Of a stretch of DNA of 64,000 nt, positions 45,479-57,860 are shown in pieces. The notes beneath the pieces were generated by a model. The model had not been told where the DNA came from and ran no database searches. It saw nothing but the letters and a program-made list of their open reading frames with translations. Position 1 is the first letter of the stretch. Every line of letters begins with the position of its first letter. The DNA is from Cladorrhinum sp. PSN259 (taxonomy: Eukaryota; Ascomycota; Sordariomycetes; Sordariales; Podosporaceae). The position numbers and the translations under genes were made by a program. The DNA lies in NCBI GenBank assembly GCA_033725935.1, contig MU867071.1, positions 424,392-488,391 of the forward strand, in the 5' to 3' direction.

Positions 45479-47967
45479 ATGGCACCCAAGGCTCCCAAGT
45501 TCGAGATCAAGTTCGTCCTCATCCAATGGTCTCCTCCCAGATGTACTAGCAAACAGCTAACCTTTATCTTGTCGCAGGACCCCTAAGGGTACCAGAGACT
45601 GTGCGCTGTCATCCAAGATCCCGCTTCCAGCATCGAATCCACGCTGACATGCCCAACTCAGGGTCCGGCCCAGACATGGTTCTTAGGGAAAAGATCTTCA
45701 AGACCATTACGGATGTCTTCAGTGCGTGATCTTTATGAGACAATCAAGAGGAGGAGATAAGGGAGGGCTATGGCTGACCTGATAAAAGAGCGCCACGGTG
45801 GTGTAACGATTGATACTCCTGTTTTTGAGTTGAAGGGTTTGTGATTGTACTTTCTAGCTTGGTCTATTGTATGGGTTCTAAAAAAAAGCCACAGAAATCC
45901 TTGCCGGTACGAATTATCGTCTAATCGATAGACTCGGGGGCTTGTGCTGACGGCGAGGGACTCAACCAGGCAAATACGGGGAGGACAGCAAGCTCATTGT
46001 TCGTCTTTCTATTCACTCTTTCTCTGGCAGAGCGTACAGCTGTCCGACAGCTCCTACAACAGTCAACTAACACAAAACTCATAGTATGACTTGGCCGACC
46101 AGGGTGGTGAGCTCTGCAGCTTGCGATACGATTTGACCGTTCCGTTCGGTATGCCAAGATCCCTACCCCCGAAACCGCCCATATTAACATATCTACAGCT
46201 CGGTACTTGGCCATGAACAAGGACGTTACGCAGATCAAGCGTTATCACCTCGCCAAGGTGTACCGAAGAGATCAGCCGGCAGTCAAGAAGGGGCGCATGA
46301 GAGAGTTCGTGAGTACAGCCCGGTCAAAGAAGCAAACCAAGACTCTGAGACTAACATGTTTTAGTATCAATGCGAGTATGTTGTGGTGTGATTCAATCAC
46401 AGTTACAGTTGTCAAATACTAACAATTGGGTCTAATAGCTTCGATATTGCGGTACAAACACCGTCTCTGATTCTGCGGTGTTGAACGTAAGGCTGACTTA
46501 AGTTGGCAGGGCGTGTATGATCCCATGATTCCTGATGCTGAGATTGTATGTTCAAATCCAGATCTCCCCTGCGACTCCTACTACTGTGTAAGTAGATCTA
46601 TAGTTGCTGACATTGCAGGCAGATCAGAATCATCAACGAGGTTTTCGAGGGTCTCGGCTGGAAAGGCAACTATACTATCAAGCTGAACTCTCGCAAGATT
46701 CTCGATGGTATTTTCCAGGTCTGCGGCGTTCCCGACAATCTGATCCGTCCAGTCTCCTCAGCAGTGGATAAGCTTGATAAGATGCCTTGGGAGGACGTTC
46801 GCAAAGAGATGGTTGACGAAAAGGGGCTTGCACCAGAGGCTGCCGACAAGATCGGTAGGTTTGGCGGAAAATACGATGAAAAATTAAGCTAACAGGGCCA
46901 CCAGGCCAGTATGTGGTACTCAAGGGAAAGCGTGATCTGCTTGAGAAGTTGCAGAAGGACGAGGCACTGGCTGCGAACCCGTCTATGCAACAAGGCTTCG
47001 CAGACATGGAGTTGCTCTTCGAGTACCTTGACGCTTTTGGTGCAGACCACAGTGTCTCATTCGATCTGTCTCTTGCCAGAGGTCTCGACTACTACACCGG
47101 AATTATCTACGAGGTCGTAACAGAGGGATCTGCTCCCAAGGTATCAGGTTCAGATGCTACTGCCGAGAAGGCCAAGAAGAAGAAGGGCAAGTCAGGTGAT
47201 GCCGACGAGGATCGCTCTGATGATCCGACTGTTGGTATCGGTTCCGTTGCCGCTGGTGGCAGGTCAGTAGTTGCATCCAGGCTTGGTCTAAATTTAAGCT
47301 GACATCTCCCCTCTAGATATGACAACCTTGTCGGCATGTTCTCTGGCAAGACCCAGGTGCCTTGTGTCGGTATTAGCTTCGGCATTGACCGCATTTTCTC
47401 CATCATGCGTGCAAACCAGGCGAAGAAGGACAGGAAAAACGAGGTCGATGTCTTTGTCATGGCTTTTGGTGGCGGCAAGGATTTCACAGGCCTTCTCAAG
47501 GAGAGGAGTCAAGCTTGTGCCCGCCTATGGGATGCAGGCATCAAAGCCGAGTTTCTTTACAAAGTCAAGCCCAAACTTCAGAACCAGTTCAAAGCTGCTG
47601 AAAACAACGGCGTGCCATTTGCCCTTATTCTGGGCGAGGTATGCGCCACCCCGCTTGCTGTCACTGTCGACTGTTCGGCCGATACTAACTCGATCGATAG
47701 GACGAACTTGCTCAGGGCAAGGTAAAGATCAAGGAGATGGGCCTGCCCGACGACCATCCCTTGAAGGAGGGTGAGCTTGTTAGCTTCGACAACCTCATTT
47801 ATGAGGTTCAATCACGGCTCGACCAAAAGAAGCGGCTGGACTCTATTGCAGAGCGGGCTGAGGGTCTGAGAGTTGTGGGTGGCATCAAGGGTGAGGATAT
47901 CAAGGCTTCCGTAGCTGCAGACACGGCCCAGCCGGCAAGCGGCAAGTCATCCGAGACAGTTGTATAA
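45308..47967 (+). CDS. hts1: Histidyl-tRNA synthetase, probably dual-targeted
   Basis: Fifteen exons: 45308-45510, 45578-45600, 45662-45721, 45789-45836, 45895-45906, 45970-45998, 46085-46148, 46199-46308, 46365-46375, 46439-46451, 46510-46545, 46623-46854, 46905-47262, 47317-47638 and 47701-47967. Total 595 aa from the first ATG, or 538 aa from the in-frame ATG at 45479 (MAPKAPKFEIK). The 57-residue extension is rich in Arg, Ser and Leu with almost no acids, so the long form probably goes to mitochondria and the short one stays cytosolic, as for yeast Hts1. Class II landmarks: TPKGTRDW, RHGGVTIDTPVFELK, motif 2 (YRRDQPAVKKGRMREFYQ), HisA LARGLDYYTG, HisB GGRYDNLVG, and motif 3 GISFGIDRIF. 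A Lys-rich insert follows HisA. Each short intron has a CTRAC or similar branch site. Confidence 0.92.
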
Positions 47968-48655
47968 GTTGAGAGGCTACATGAGCTCCTGCCATTGAGG
48001 CGTGTAACTCAACTTCTTTTTGGGGGGTTTTCCCTACCAATGAAAAGGAGGTATGTAATTTAGATTTAGACGAGCGGATAGCGCTGCTTCTCGTCGAATG
48101 TACAGATACACCTTTCTGGTCCGGCACCAATATTACGTTAGAGGATCCTTGTCGTGCCTTTAACACTTCCCAGTCTTGAGAGGATCGAGTGATACGAGTC
48201 TGAAAGGAGTCTGTAGACTTTGGCCTGCAGGACGCAAAATGATCGATCCAGCACCCCTACTCCTATTTCACCAAATACTAAGACTACAACTAACTACTAT
48301 ATCCGAATATTAGCTAACCCATTCATCAATACCCCTTAACAACCTTTTGCCGTATGTGCGGGCCTTCGGGCTGACGATTCCGGAGAAAATTTTGAACTAA
48401 TACAGATATCCCAGACACGGAAGATAAAGAAGATAGAAGGAGGGCACACACTCCGGGCCATCTCCACCACAAACAATCCCCTTGAAAATGGTTCGATACG
48501 AAGATATCGGCTAGCAAACAACAAATGAATTGGATTGAAGTTTTCAAGTAAAGTCTGCAATGGTGCTTTTTTCTTCTTTTTTTTCCCCGCACCGACCATG
48601 TTTTCCTCCACTATACATGACACATGATGATGGTGGTTGTAGTTGTTGAGTCCTG
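47968..48655. other. Convergent intergenic region, no gene seen
   Basis: Lies between the HisRS and Noc1 stops. No open frame with coding look; contains an A/T-rich homopolymer at about 48570-48590. Confidence 0.6.
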
Positions 48656-51600
48656 CTATTGATTCTCCAAGCCATCTTCTTCCCCGGCCAACATCTCGGC
48701 ATAGTCGTCTGCCGAAGCAAAGGTAGGAAGGCTCTTCATCTGCTTCCTCCTCTTCCTGGCCTCGCTGTTCTTGGTCGGTGCCTTTTCCTCCTCCTCATCC
48801 TCCTTCTCAGACTCTGCCGCAGCATCCAACAGGACATCCTCATCATCCTCGCTTGCCTCAGAGTCCTCAAAGATACCCTGGAAGCTGTCATTCGAGGCAT
48901 CCGATCCCATGTCGGACATGTTGTTGTCGAGAGCAGCCCCGCCAGCTTCCATGTCCTCATCAGAATCATCGTAGTCCTCCATGCCAAGATCCGAGTCCTC
49001 GTCATCGTCCGGACCCTCAACTTCGGGACGAGAATTAACCAAAGCATCCCAGATCTCATCTTCTGCCTCCTCCTCATCTGAGTCGGCTTCGGCCTTGGCC
49101 GGCTTCTTGGCCTTTTGACCCTGGCTGGGTTTACCCATACGGGTAAAGTACTCGTGGAAGAAGACATCCTCAGCCGACACCTGCTCTGGCTTGAGATTCC
49201 AGAACGAAGCCGAGTTGACAACCTTTTGCTTCTGGACCCCGGCCTTGTTGGATGCCACAATATGGGCTGCGCTGCCGGAGGCGAGTGCCGGCTGCATGAT
49301 GGAACCCCCACGCTTCGAATCTTCCGCCTTGGGATTGCGGTAAACGAACTTGTCAAGGAAGTGCATCAAGGTGTGGTTCGCCAAGTCAGGCTTGGGGAGC
49401 TTATCCTGGCGAGAAAACAAGTTCGTCGCAAAGACGCCAACTGAAGGGTGGAAATGGGAGAGGAATGGCACCTATCAAAGTCAATACACGCCGCACAAAA
49501 GGGGAGGGTATTTAGGGGGCCGAGTACTTACCACCTCCCAGAGACAGCTCCGGTGCGCATTGCTGTGCTCGGGGTCTCGTTTTCGACCATCGTATACTCC
49601 AACTCGCTTGCTATTAGCCGCCTCAGCATCTTGAAACATAGCATCAATCTTGGGCTCCTCATCCTTGACGTCCTTGTACACCTCTTCTTCATCATCTTCG
49701 TTATCTTCTGGTTGGTCAAGCAAAGTGTGAAGATCTGGGAATGCCGAGTGCAACTCGGCGATCAAAAAGAGAATTCCGCACGCGAATGATGCCTGATGCA
49801 AGCTCAAAATCTGGACAAGTCTCTTAACGAAAGCCTTGACACGCCGGACATCAACGTCATTCTTCAAAGCACGATACAGCAAGTTGAGATACAGTGCCTG
49901 CTTGGACGATGTGACTAGCCTTGGGTCCAAGAGGGACTCGTACAGAGTCCGGTAGAACCTGTCCACGGCTAATAGTTTAGATGCAGCAAGTTGCTGTATC
50001 AGCATCAGGGCCTGCACACTGGTGTTGAAATTTGAAGAATGGGTAATCTTGAACAACGTGTCAATGTGCTTCTCCAATGTCATGTCGTCGGCTGTGGCAA
50101 AGGGGATGGCGCGGTTGACACCGGTGAGTAATGAAGATACCAGCTTCTGCGCTGTCTCTTGCTCATTCCCTGGAACAACCGTCTTCTTTGGACCGCCACC
50201 ACGCTTCTTGAATTTTTTAGGACCGGCGTCAGGCTTCTTATCGGCTTCCAGGCCCTCGAAATCGCCCAATAAGCCGCTTTTCAGGAGAGAGAGAAAAGCC
50301 TCAAAGTAAATCCGAACCAGGGTATCAGCGATGGCTGGCTCCTTAGTACTCAGAATTGTTTGGTTCAAAGTATTGATCGCATAGTATCTTGTACGTATGC
50401 TCTGCCCCGGCTTGAGAAGCACCTCTTGTTCCACCGTCTTGATCACGACCGCCTTCATCCCTGGATGAAGATTGAGAAGCTGGAGAATGAGGTAGGAGGC
50501 ACGGGACGCAATCTTCCTCTCGCGATCGCCAAGCTTATTCACAATTAGACGTAGCAAATTGGCTTCTTGCTCCGGCTTGCTCTTGAGGAGTCCAAAGACA
50601 AAGTCCAGAGCCCTTGACCTCGAGTACTCAATCTCGTCGGAGCACCACACCTCTAGCAACTGAATAATTCGGAAGTATGCGTCCTTGAGCCAGTCTTCGT
50701 ATGCCCACATCATCAAGTGTGCTTGGGTCAATTTCCCTGGTAATCTTTGACCTTTTGTCCAAGGTGAAGATCCCTGGGCCTGAATAGAAGCAATCAATGC
50801 GGGTTGAGTACCGAATATGCGCAAGCGACGGTCACTCGGAAGTACCGAACCGTTGCCGAGAAGATCGACCAAGGCACCCAATGCCGCAATCGCCTGCCCG
50901 CGGCTTTTCTTTCCGGCCAAGGTGACCAGACTCTCGAAGGCCTTGCGCGTGTGAAGAGGCGACTCTTGGATCGACAGGGTCAGGGCTGAGACCTTATCTG
51001 ACAATGTACCGGATGACATGATCGTAGACATGAACTTTTGTGTCGAGCTGGACGCCTGGATGGCGCTGTAGGCAGCAGAGTCTTCGTCCAGTAGAGATTG
51101 GGCATACGCCTTGAGGTTCGCGACAGAAGCATATTGGGGCCTGGCATTATCGGGGATGGTTGAAGGGAGGCTATCTGTGGAAACACCGTGCCAGTCGGGC
51201 CTGGGTTCAAAGATCTGCCGTATGTTAGGTTTCAATTTTCTTCTCGTAGATCCCTTGGACTCCTAAATGAATGCTCACTGACCAGCTTCCCCTTCTTGCC
51301 CTGTCGTGGTTCCGGTGGTGGTGGCGCACTCGCCGTCTGTACCTCCTCTTCTACATCCTCCATGTTTTCGTCCTCCTCGTCATCCTCCTCTTGCTCGTCT
51401 TCTACCTCCGAGACTTCACTCTCTTCTTCATCTGTGGCCACATCTTCCACTTGGGCGCGCAGCTTCTGGAAGCCAAGGGCAGAGGCGAACTGTGCCAACT
51501 CATTCCGGAGAGACTCGTCTACCGTGGCCTCCTGTGCTGGCTTGGGCTTAGGTTCGCTGCTCTCTTCATTATCCGAATCGATGTTGGCAACCAAGTCTAA

Positions 51601-51894
51601 ATCATCTTCATCTCCACCAAGGGCCAGGATTTCATCAAGTAGCACAGACTGCTTGTCTTTCTTGCCTCCTTTCTGCTGTTGTTCATTCTGCTGAGTCTTG
51701 GTTTGGCGTCTCTTCGACTCGGGGCCGGGGCCATCGTCAGTGTCGCGTTGTCTTTTCCGCTTCGCAGTCGCTGAGTCGTCCCCAGAGGTGCCGAGAGACT
51801 TATCGATCTTGCTCGTCAGCGCAGCGAGTGCATTCCCGTCGAAAGTGGGCTTTGCGGCCGCTTTCTTCTTGTCCTTCGTCCGTTTCGCACCCAT
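48656..51894 (-). CDS. noc1: Noc1/Mak21 (CEBPZ), pre-60S assembly factor
   Basis: Three exons: 51894-51283, 51214-49532 and 49471-48656, giving 1036 aa. Noc1 forms a complex with Noc2 on early 90S and pre-60S particles in the nucleolus. The N-terminal 200 residues are Lys-rich then acidic. A helical repeat region follows with FEPRPDWHG, LLEVWCSDEIEYSRSRALDFVFGLL and LVNKLGDRERKIASRASYLILQLL. The CBF/Mak21 domain runs about 520-790 and includes FKITHSSNFNTSVQALMLIQQL, RFYRTLYESLLDPRL, YLNLLYRALKNDVDVRRVKAF and LWEVVPFLSHFHPSV, the last joined across intron 2. Then comes the SFWNLKPEQVSAEDVFFHEYF segment and a long acidic tail (about 860-1000), ending in a basic and short acidic patch. Length is normal for the family. 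Confidence 0.94.
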
Positions 51895-52438
51895 TGTGTC
51901 ACTCTGTTTAACTTTATGACACCCTTGGACTTGAATTTTACTGAAGGGCGTCAACTGGAACGGAAGAAACAGAATCGACCAGGAAGACAAAGCAATTGTG
52001 AATGAATTTGCTAAAGGAGGTGATCCTCTGAAAGGTTTTGAGTGGGGAGAAAAAAAAAGTTCAAGGTGCACCGAATCCCTGCAGCTTGGCGCATATGAGT
52101 GGGGCCCCACATTTTAACATCCACTGCAGAGTGTGCAGCTACATAAGATGATAAGGTACTGTGGTAGCTTCCAGGTTACAAGTACAGAATGCCCGCTCTG
52201 GAGAGAAGGATCCAACTTCCATTCGGGAATTTGGGAGCGCGCAAAATTGAGGTCGGAAATGAAGTAGAATTGACCCAGCTCACCAAAAATACAAAAAGAT
52301 CTACACAATAAATTGTAAAAAGAGCTGGACAAAAAAATATTTGATATAAAGGGCAGAGGTATCATATTTGAGGTTGTGCCCAAACCCCCGATATTTGAAC
52401 TACAAAAACAATAGACACAAGAAGACAGAAGGGGGAGA
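51895..52438. other. Intergenic: Noc1 promoter and Nog2 3' side
   Basis: Both neighbours are on the minus strand. A-runs at about 52050 and 52325. No gene seen. Confidence 0.55.
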
Positions 52439-54819
52439 CTACTTATTCCCCTGTCTTCTCCGCTTCGAGACCGGCGGATCTGGCTCGGGTTCTGATTCAA
52501 GGAGCTCACTGGCTCCCTCGATCTCGGAAACCTGTTCCTCATCATCTTCGCCCTCACTGCTGTCATTTAAGTCATCCCCCTCTCCAGCTTCAGCGTCTTC
52601 ATCGTCGCTATCCTCTAGGAGGATGATATCTTCGGCAACTTGTTGCTTAGCCTCTGCAACCTCGTCATCCTCGTCATCATCACCCTCTCCCTCAGAGTCG
52701 CTGTCACTGGAGAAGCCTGAGAAATCTCCGTCATCTTCTGAAGCAGCATCCTGAGCAATGGTAGAACCTGCCATTGATGTGTCGGCGACACTCTGGGCAT
52801 CATCACGTTTGCGCTTGCGCATCTCACCAAGACGGCCTTCACGGCCCTCAATGACCTCTCTGTCCTCGGTACCCTCCATAGCAGGAGCAGGAGTGAACCA
52901 GGGGATCTTTCCACGCATGAAGTCGTTGAGTACCATCTTGGCAACACCGTCAACATCCGGCTCGCCACCCTTAAGCAGTCTACCACCTTTCCTAGCCAAC
53001 AGCTCAAGGAATTCAATGTGGTCTTTCCAACCCTTGAACTCATATGTCCTCTCCATGTGGTGAGTCTTGACTTTCTTCAAAACAGCAGGAATGTACTGCT
53101 CGGGGTTCTCAACGTTCTCAACACGTACGACGCCGCGGAGAAGGAGATCCTGAGGAGTATCATTCTGGTTGGGTGGTACAATGCCGGGGCAATCAATCAA
53201 GTAGATCCTCTTCATCAGAGTAACGTATTGCCAAACCTTGGTCTCGCCAGGAATTGGTGCAACCTTGGCAACTGCCTTACCGCGAAGGGCATTGATGATG
53301 CTGGACTTGCCGACGTTGGGGTAGCCGACGAGACCGACACTGATCTGCTTGCGGTCCTTGTGGAGAATGCTGAATTGCCGAAGGAGGTCAATCAAAGAAC
53401 CACGACCGAACGGGTTCTTCATGCTTGATCTCATGGCGCAAGTAGGACGATCCTTTTGAAGTACACGAATCCAAGCGGCCTGCACTGGTTAGCGTTTGCG
53501 CATAGCAAAGTCACTAAAACAAAATGTGAGAAAAAAATAAAATAAGAGAATATATGAATCTACACTAAGAAGACCACCACGGAAGCACCCGAGAAGGGTC
53601 TGTGGTCTTCAACTCAAAGAGAAACACGTCCGGTATCCGGCGACAAGACCCCAAGACGGTGTCAGTCAATCCCCGGCCTGATGACCAGGCCGAGAAAGTT
53701 GGAGGTGGATATTGCTCTCCCAGGGATGTAACGGAAAATCGCCCATTTAGAAAAGCACCTAGGTGCGGGAGCATCCTGACAAACCCCTGGGGTCCTTCTT
53801 GGAAGGATCACAAGGCGAAGAAAAAGAAGTGAGCAAATTGGATAACTTACAGCCGTGCTGGAAGGCACCAAATCAATCTTGTTCAAGACAAAGATCAGGT
53901 GCTTGTGAGGAGCCTCAGTGGACAGGTACTTCTCCACGTGCCTACACCTTGTGCCGTCGGGGTCACGAGCATCAAGAACGTGGAGAATAACGTCTGATGA
54001 ATCGATAACCTTGTCTTGAAGGATGTTAGAGAATGTGAATGCTAGAACATGGATAGCACCTTGACTTACAAAGCTCGTTCCAGATACGCTTGGACTGGCC
54101 CTTGGTGAAAATGGCCTCCTTGGCCGTGGCGACACTAAAGTCCTCCTCAGGCTCCAAGCCTTCACCGTCCAGAGACGAATGTCCAGCCTGACCACTCAAT
54201 AACTTGATCTCTTCCAATCTAGCCTGATATACGTCGAAGCTGTTCTCGGTGTGACCGGCCAGCTCATCAACAGTGTTGAAGCTGAGCTTTGGTCGCTTGC
54301 GCTGGGCCTTGGGTCCAAAGGTCTCAGAAAAGGGCGCGCTCTCAATTGTCATCTTGGCTTGGTGCTTCTTGAGGCCATCCTGCAACTTGGGTCCATCATC
54401 CCGGATCAAGCTCATCGGCAGTTTGTTGCTCTTCAGCAGCACTGAGTATGGATCCTTCTCCTTCTCGGCAACAGCATCGCGGAACGCCGTGAGGGTATCC
54501 TGGGAGATGACTCTGGTGTTGGTAAACCATTTCCGATTCGGCTCGATCACTGCCTTTGGAACCTCCCTGCTCTGGAACGAAGCAGCCTTGACGACCTTGC
54601 CCTCCTTATTGCGAATAGCCTTGCCCTCTTTCAGGACATTGAGGGTCTTGATCTTTTTGGCGGAGCGATAGAAGTTTTCACCCTTCAACTTGGGATCGCC
54701 AGTGGTCTTGCCCTCGCGCTGGAGGCGGGTCTTTTCCTTCTTTCCTGACCATCAAGTTAGTTAAATGCGCCTCTTGACTGAGCTATTCGAGATGCATATG
54801 CCAACTTACCAGTTCCCAT
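52439..54819 (-). CDS. nog2: Nog2/Nug2, circularly permuted nucleolar GTPase
   Basis: Four exons: 54819-54810 (10 nt), 54744-54070, 54014-53851 and 53479-52439, giving 629 aa. Nog2 is a placeholder GTPase on pre-60S particles that blocks early Nmd3 binding. The N-terminal NGP1NT region includes KLKGENFYRSAKK and PNRKWFTNTRVISQD. The GTPase motifs are in permuted order: DARDP (near 243), G4 NKID (273-276), then G1 GYPNVGKSS (335-343) and G3 DCPG (379-382). After that come KVKTHHMERTYEFKGWKDHIEFLELLARKGGRLLKGGEPD and DFMRGKIPWFTPAP, then an acidic tail ending in RRRQGNK. The first exon holds only ATG and seven bases; it is needed because the second exon has no suitable ATG before the conserved GKKEKTRLQREGK. 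The third intron (371 nt) is long for this genome. Confidence 0.92.
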
Positions 54820-55916
54820 CTTGGCGATTGATTAAAACGCCAACGATATGACTGAACAGAAAAAATAAAGACCAGAAATACAGACAGAAACAATCAATCA
54901 ACTCGCCGGCGAAAACGAGATCAAATGATTTGCGGTCTTCCACGAGCGAATAAAGAGGGGGATTGTGGAAGACGGAAAAAAAAAAACGTCGAGTGCAAAA
55001 TGGAAAGAGCAGAGCAGCAGAAAAGCCAAACTTTTTTTTTTTTTTGGCGGGGTGGAGCTTTCCGAAAAAGTCTCTGTTGAGCGCAGGATTGCTTGGCAGG
55101 GTTAGGGTCGAGACACCAGCATCGCTTCAGAGTCGATGGGGGACACAGGCAGGTCTCTAGCCTTTTGAAGAAACGACAATTGAGCACAAAAACCTAGTTT
55201 ATGATCGCATGAAGATTTAATATAAGCCGTCGACAGAACCAGATCTCAGGATGCAAGACGATATGGAAAGATGGTTTACGTGCCAGACAGTGATGGTGCC
55301 AAAGAGAGATGAATTCTTTAAGTAATGAGAATTAAAGTTATAGTCCTAAAAAGTCTGTGAATGCCTGGTGTGAATAGGCGGCCCTGCTCTTACAATGTTC
55401 GGCCAGAGAACGGGCGCTCAACGTTAGAAAGGAGCTCGTGGTAGAGTCTGGGGGGACGCTGAGAGCACAGCCTGCCGCACAAGGAACATGGGCCGTACTA
55501 GGAGAAGGAGCAGTTCGAGGCGAGCCAGGAAATGGGAAGGACATCAACTTCTCCGAGGCCTCGATAATGCTCGTTAAAACACAAAGAAAGGGTCTAAGAA
55601 ACCAACTTCCACAAAGTCTCAACGAAAGATCTAACGTAAGAAATTACCCACTTTGGTATATCGCAAACGTTATGAGGACGGAGAAAACACAGCCTCACTG
55701 AGGACATTTACTGCGAATCCCTAAAATGATGTTTTTGTAATCAAGTCCAAGAAAACCCGCCCACCATCACCACACACACCAACAAGATATAAAACCTCCC
55801 TAATTCATCTTCTCTCGTTTACCCTTCCTACTTTGACACCTCCATCCTCTCTCAACCTCACCGCCCCGGAACAACACAAATCCAAAATAATTACACCACA
55901 GTAGAGAGTTATCACA
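54820..55916. other. 1.1 kb intergenic region between divergent genes
   Basis: Nog2 promoter at the left, with A and T runs at about 54977 and 55031, and the promoter of the small acidic ORF at the right. An open frame at 55438-55701 has no support. Confidence 0.5.
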
Positions 55917-56372
55917 ATGTCAACCTCCCACACCATAACGCCCTCCGCACCTCTCCCCCTTGTACTCTTACAAACCCTAGCCAACCACAGCCCCCTAGAC
56001 GAAATCTCAAACTCGAAAAACTCGGTCCGTCACCACATCTACTTCCACTCCCAAAGAAACAAAATCACTTCAAAACTTGAAAACTCGATGCTGTTTTGGG
56101 TTTATCAAACGGGCAGACACGGACCGCAGAACGGATTTAGGCTCGTTTTGGTTCATAGGGGTTTTTTTATACGCTCTGCAACAAAAGAAGGAAAAGAAGA
56201 AGATGAGATAGATCAGTTGGAGAGAGAAATTTCCCAAGGACATATGGAGGTGGTTATTTTGGGTGAGGAACCTGTTTGTTTGTTGGATGATGATGACGAC
56301 GACGATGATGGGGTTAATGTTATCTATGAAGACAATGACAAGAAAGAGGAAGAGGAAAAGGAGAATAAATAG
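55917..56372 (+). CDS. Small acidic-tailed protein, unknown
   Basis: Intronless ATG-started frame of 151 aa. The N-terminal half (about 1-60) has LPLVLLQTLANHSPLDEISNS and is neutral to basic. The middle contains MLFWVYQTGRHGPQNGFRLVLVHRGFF, a strand-like pattern. The last third is strongly acidic, with eight consecutive Asp residues and an E/K-rich end. I do not recognise the family. A pyrimidine-rich leader with CCTCACC-type tracts (55790-55900) precedes the start, as in expressed fungal genes, which supports it modestly. It is convergent with Gpi8, 253 bases away. Confidence 0.5.
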   Translation: MSTSHTITPSAPLPLVLLQTLANHSPLDEISNSKNSVRHHIYFHSQRNKITSKLENSMLFWVYQTGRHGPQNGFRLVLVHRGFFIRSATKEGKEEDEIDQLEREISQGHMEVVILGEEPVCLLDDDDDDDDGVNVIYEDNDKKEEEEKENK

Positions 56373-56625
56373 CATTTTTGTTGCTGTAAAAAATGAGAAG
56401 AGGGCCGGGGGGAAAAGGCTGATATCATTGTCCATAGATGTTCATTAGCTCATACAGCCCGTTTTCCAATACATAACGGCGCGTCTTCTGGAAGTGTGGG
56501 ATACAATGCTCTCGGCAAGAAACAACCGTATACATCTTTTGTCTCATTGCATGATCGACCATGAGGTTGGGACTTAATCTCCCTCTATGAAAATGTTTAT
56601 AAACCTAAAAATTCCTACCATTTCG

Positions 56626-57860
56626 CTACCTCCCCTCCAAAAAAGAGCCCACTCCCCATAATAAAGCACATCCTGCAATTGCAGTGGCCCCGGCAATCTT
56701 CTTGGTCCACCAGTTATCATCGGTCAAAGGCTTTGCAAGTTGAGATTTCCGTTGAGAAACAATCTTCTCGGTGGGAGCAGATGTTAGGTTCTTTTTGAGG
56801 GCGGCATCTTCTTTCTCGGCCTTCTTGTGAAGAGCGGCGATCGTTTTGGAGAGGGAGACCAGATCGTCCTCGAACGTAGTATTCTGTGCCCTATCAATCT
56901 CAACATTCTGCACATTGCCAAAGAAATCCGTCAAAAGTCGGCTGCGGGCTGCTTCAGCACCGCCACGGAAAAGGTCATAGCGCACGCCAGCGTGGGAGTG
57001 AATCTTTTCATATGTGTAGCTGTCAAATAGATCGCCAACAGTCTTTTTACTGCTGGTATCGCGAACTTCGGATTCGAGGAACTCGAGGTTATAATAGGTG
57101 TACCGATCGATAACGGCGACTCCAATATCGTTATCGGCATGGTGAGAATAAGATGACTGATCCAATTCCGAGGAGCCGGTAGCAATAATATTGGGTGAGT
57201 ACAGTTTGCTGTACATGGTGTTGGCTTGACACGTATCAATCATGAAAAGGATCTCGTGATATCTGCGGCAACAAGTCAATATTGAGCCCTGAAAAAGGGG
57301 GTTGCATTGCGTACGTACCGTTTCTTCTCCCACATCTGTTCAAAGGCATCTGCAAGATCAAATGCCCCTATTTCTTCTGCATCTTGGAACTTGAGGAACT
57401 CGTTTCCACCATGGCCCGTCATGTAAACCAGAATATTACTTCGGTCGTCCGTCAAGAGTCTCTTACTTCGTGGCATCTCCTCTCCAACTCGATCCGTCAA
57501 TAAACGGATAAAGTTCTCCACGGTTACCTCGTATCCCCTGTAATCCACCTCAATATTGTCGCCGTAGAGATCGACGGCGCGATCGGCATTCGAGTAAACA
57601 GTCCCGGGGAAGGCATTGCGAGGGTTGCACGCCATATCATCGGGAAGCATGAGGATGATCTGGGAATCGGGAATACCGAGACGTTTGACAGTGCGGTAGA
57701 TGGAGAGTACGTTGGCCAAGTGACGGTAGTTAAACCAGAACCGTGAAGTGCAAACTAGAACGGCCCAATTGCTCGTGTGTTCAGCCTCGACGAGCGCAGC
57801 GGGCGTAAGAAGCGCCGCGGCCAGGAGCGCCGGAAGGCGTAAGACGTTCGAGATCTTCAT
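56626..57860 (-). CDS. gpi8: GPI-anchor transamidase catalytic subunit Gpi8
   Basis: Two exons: 57860-57319 and 57262-56626, giving 392 aa. Gpi8 is the cysteine protease (family C13) that cleaves the C-terminal signal of proteins and attaches the GPI anchor in the ER lumen. A signal peptide spans about 1-27 (LRLPALLAAALLTPAALVEA). The mature start HTSNWAVLVCTSRFWFNYRH is highly typical. The catalytic pair is His150 (TGHGG) and Cys192 (DTCQA). YSHHADNDIGVAVIDRYTYYNLEFL follows. A C-terminal helix (about 370-388, IAGATAIAGCALLWGVGSFL) is the single membrane span. The start is the ATG before the signal peptide; the frame stays open 11 codons upstream but without another ATG. Confidence 0.95.
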
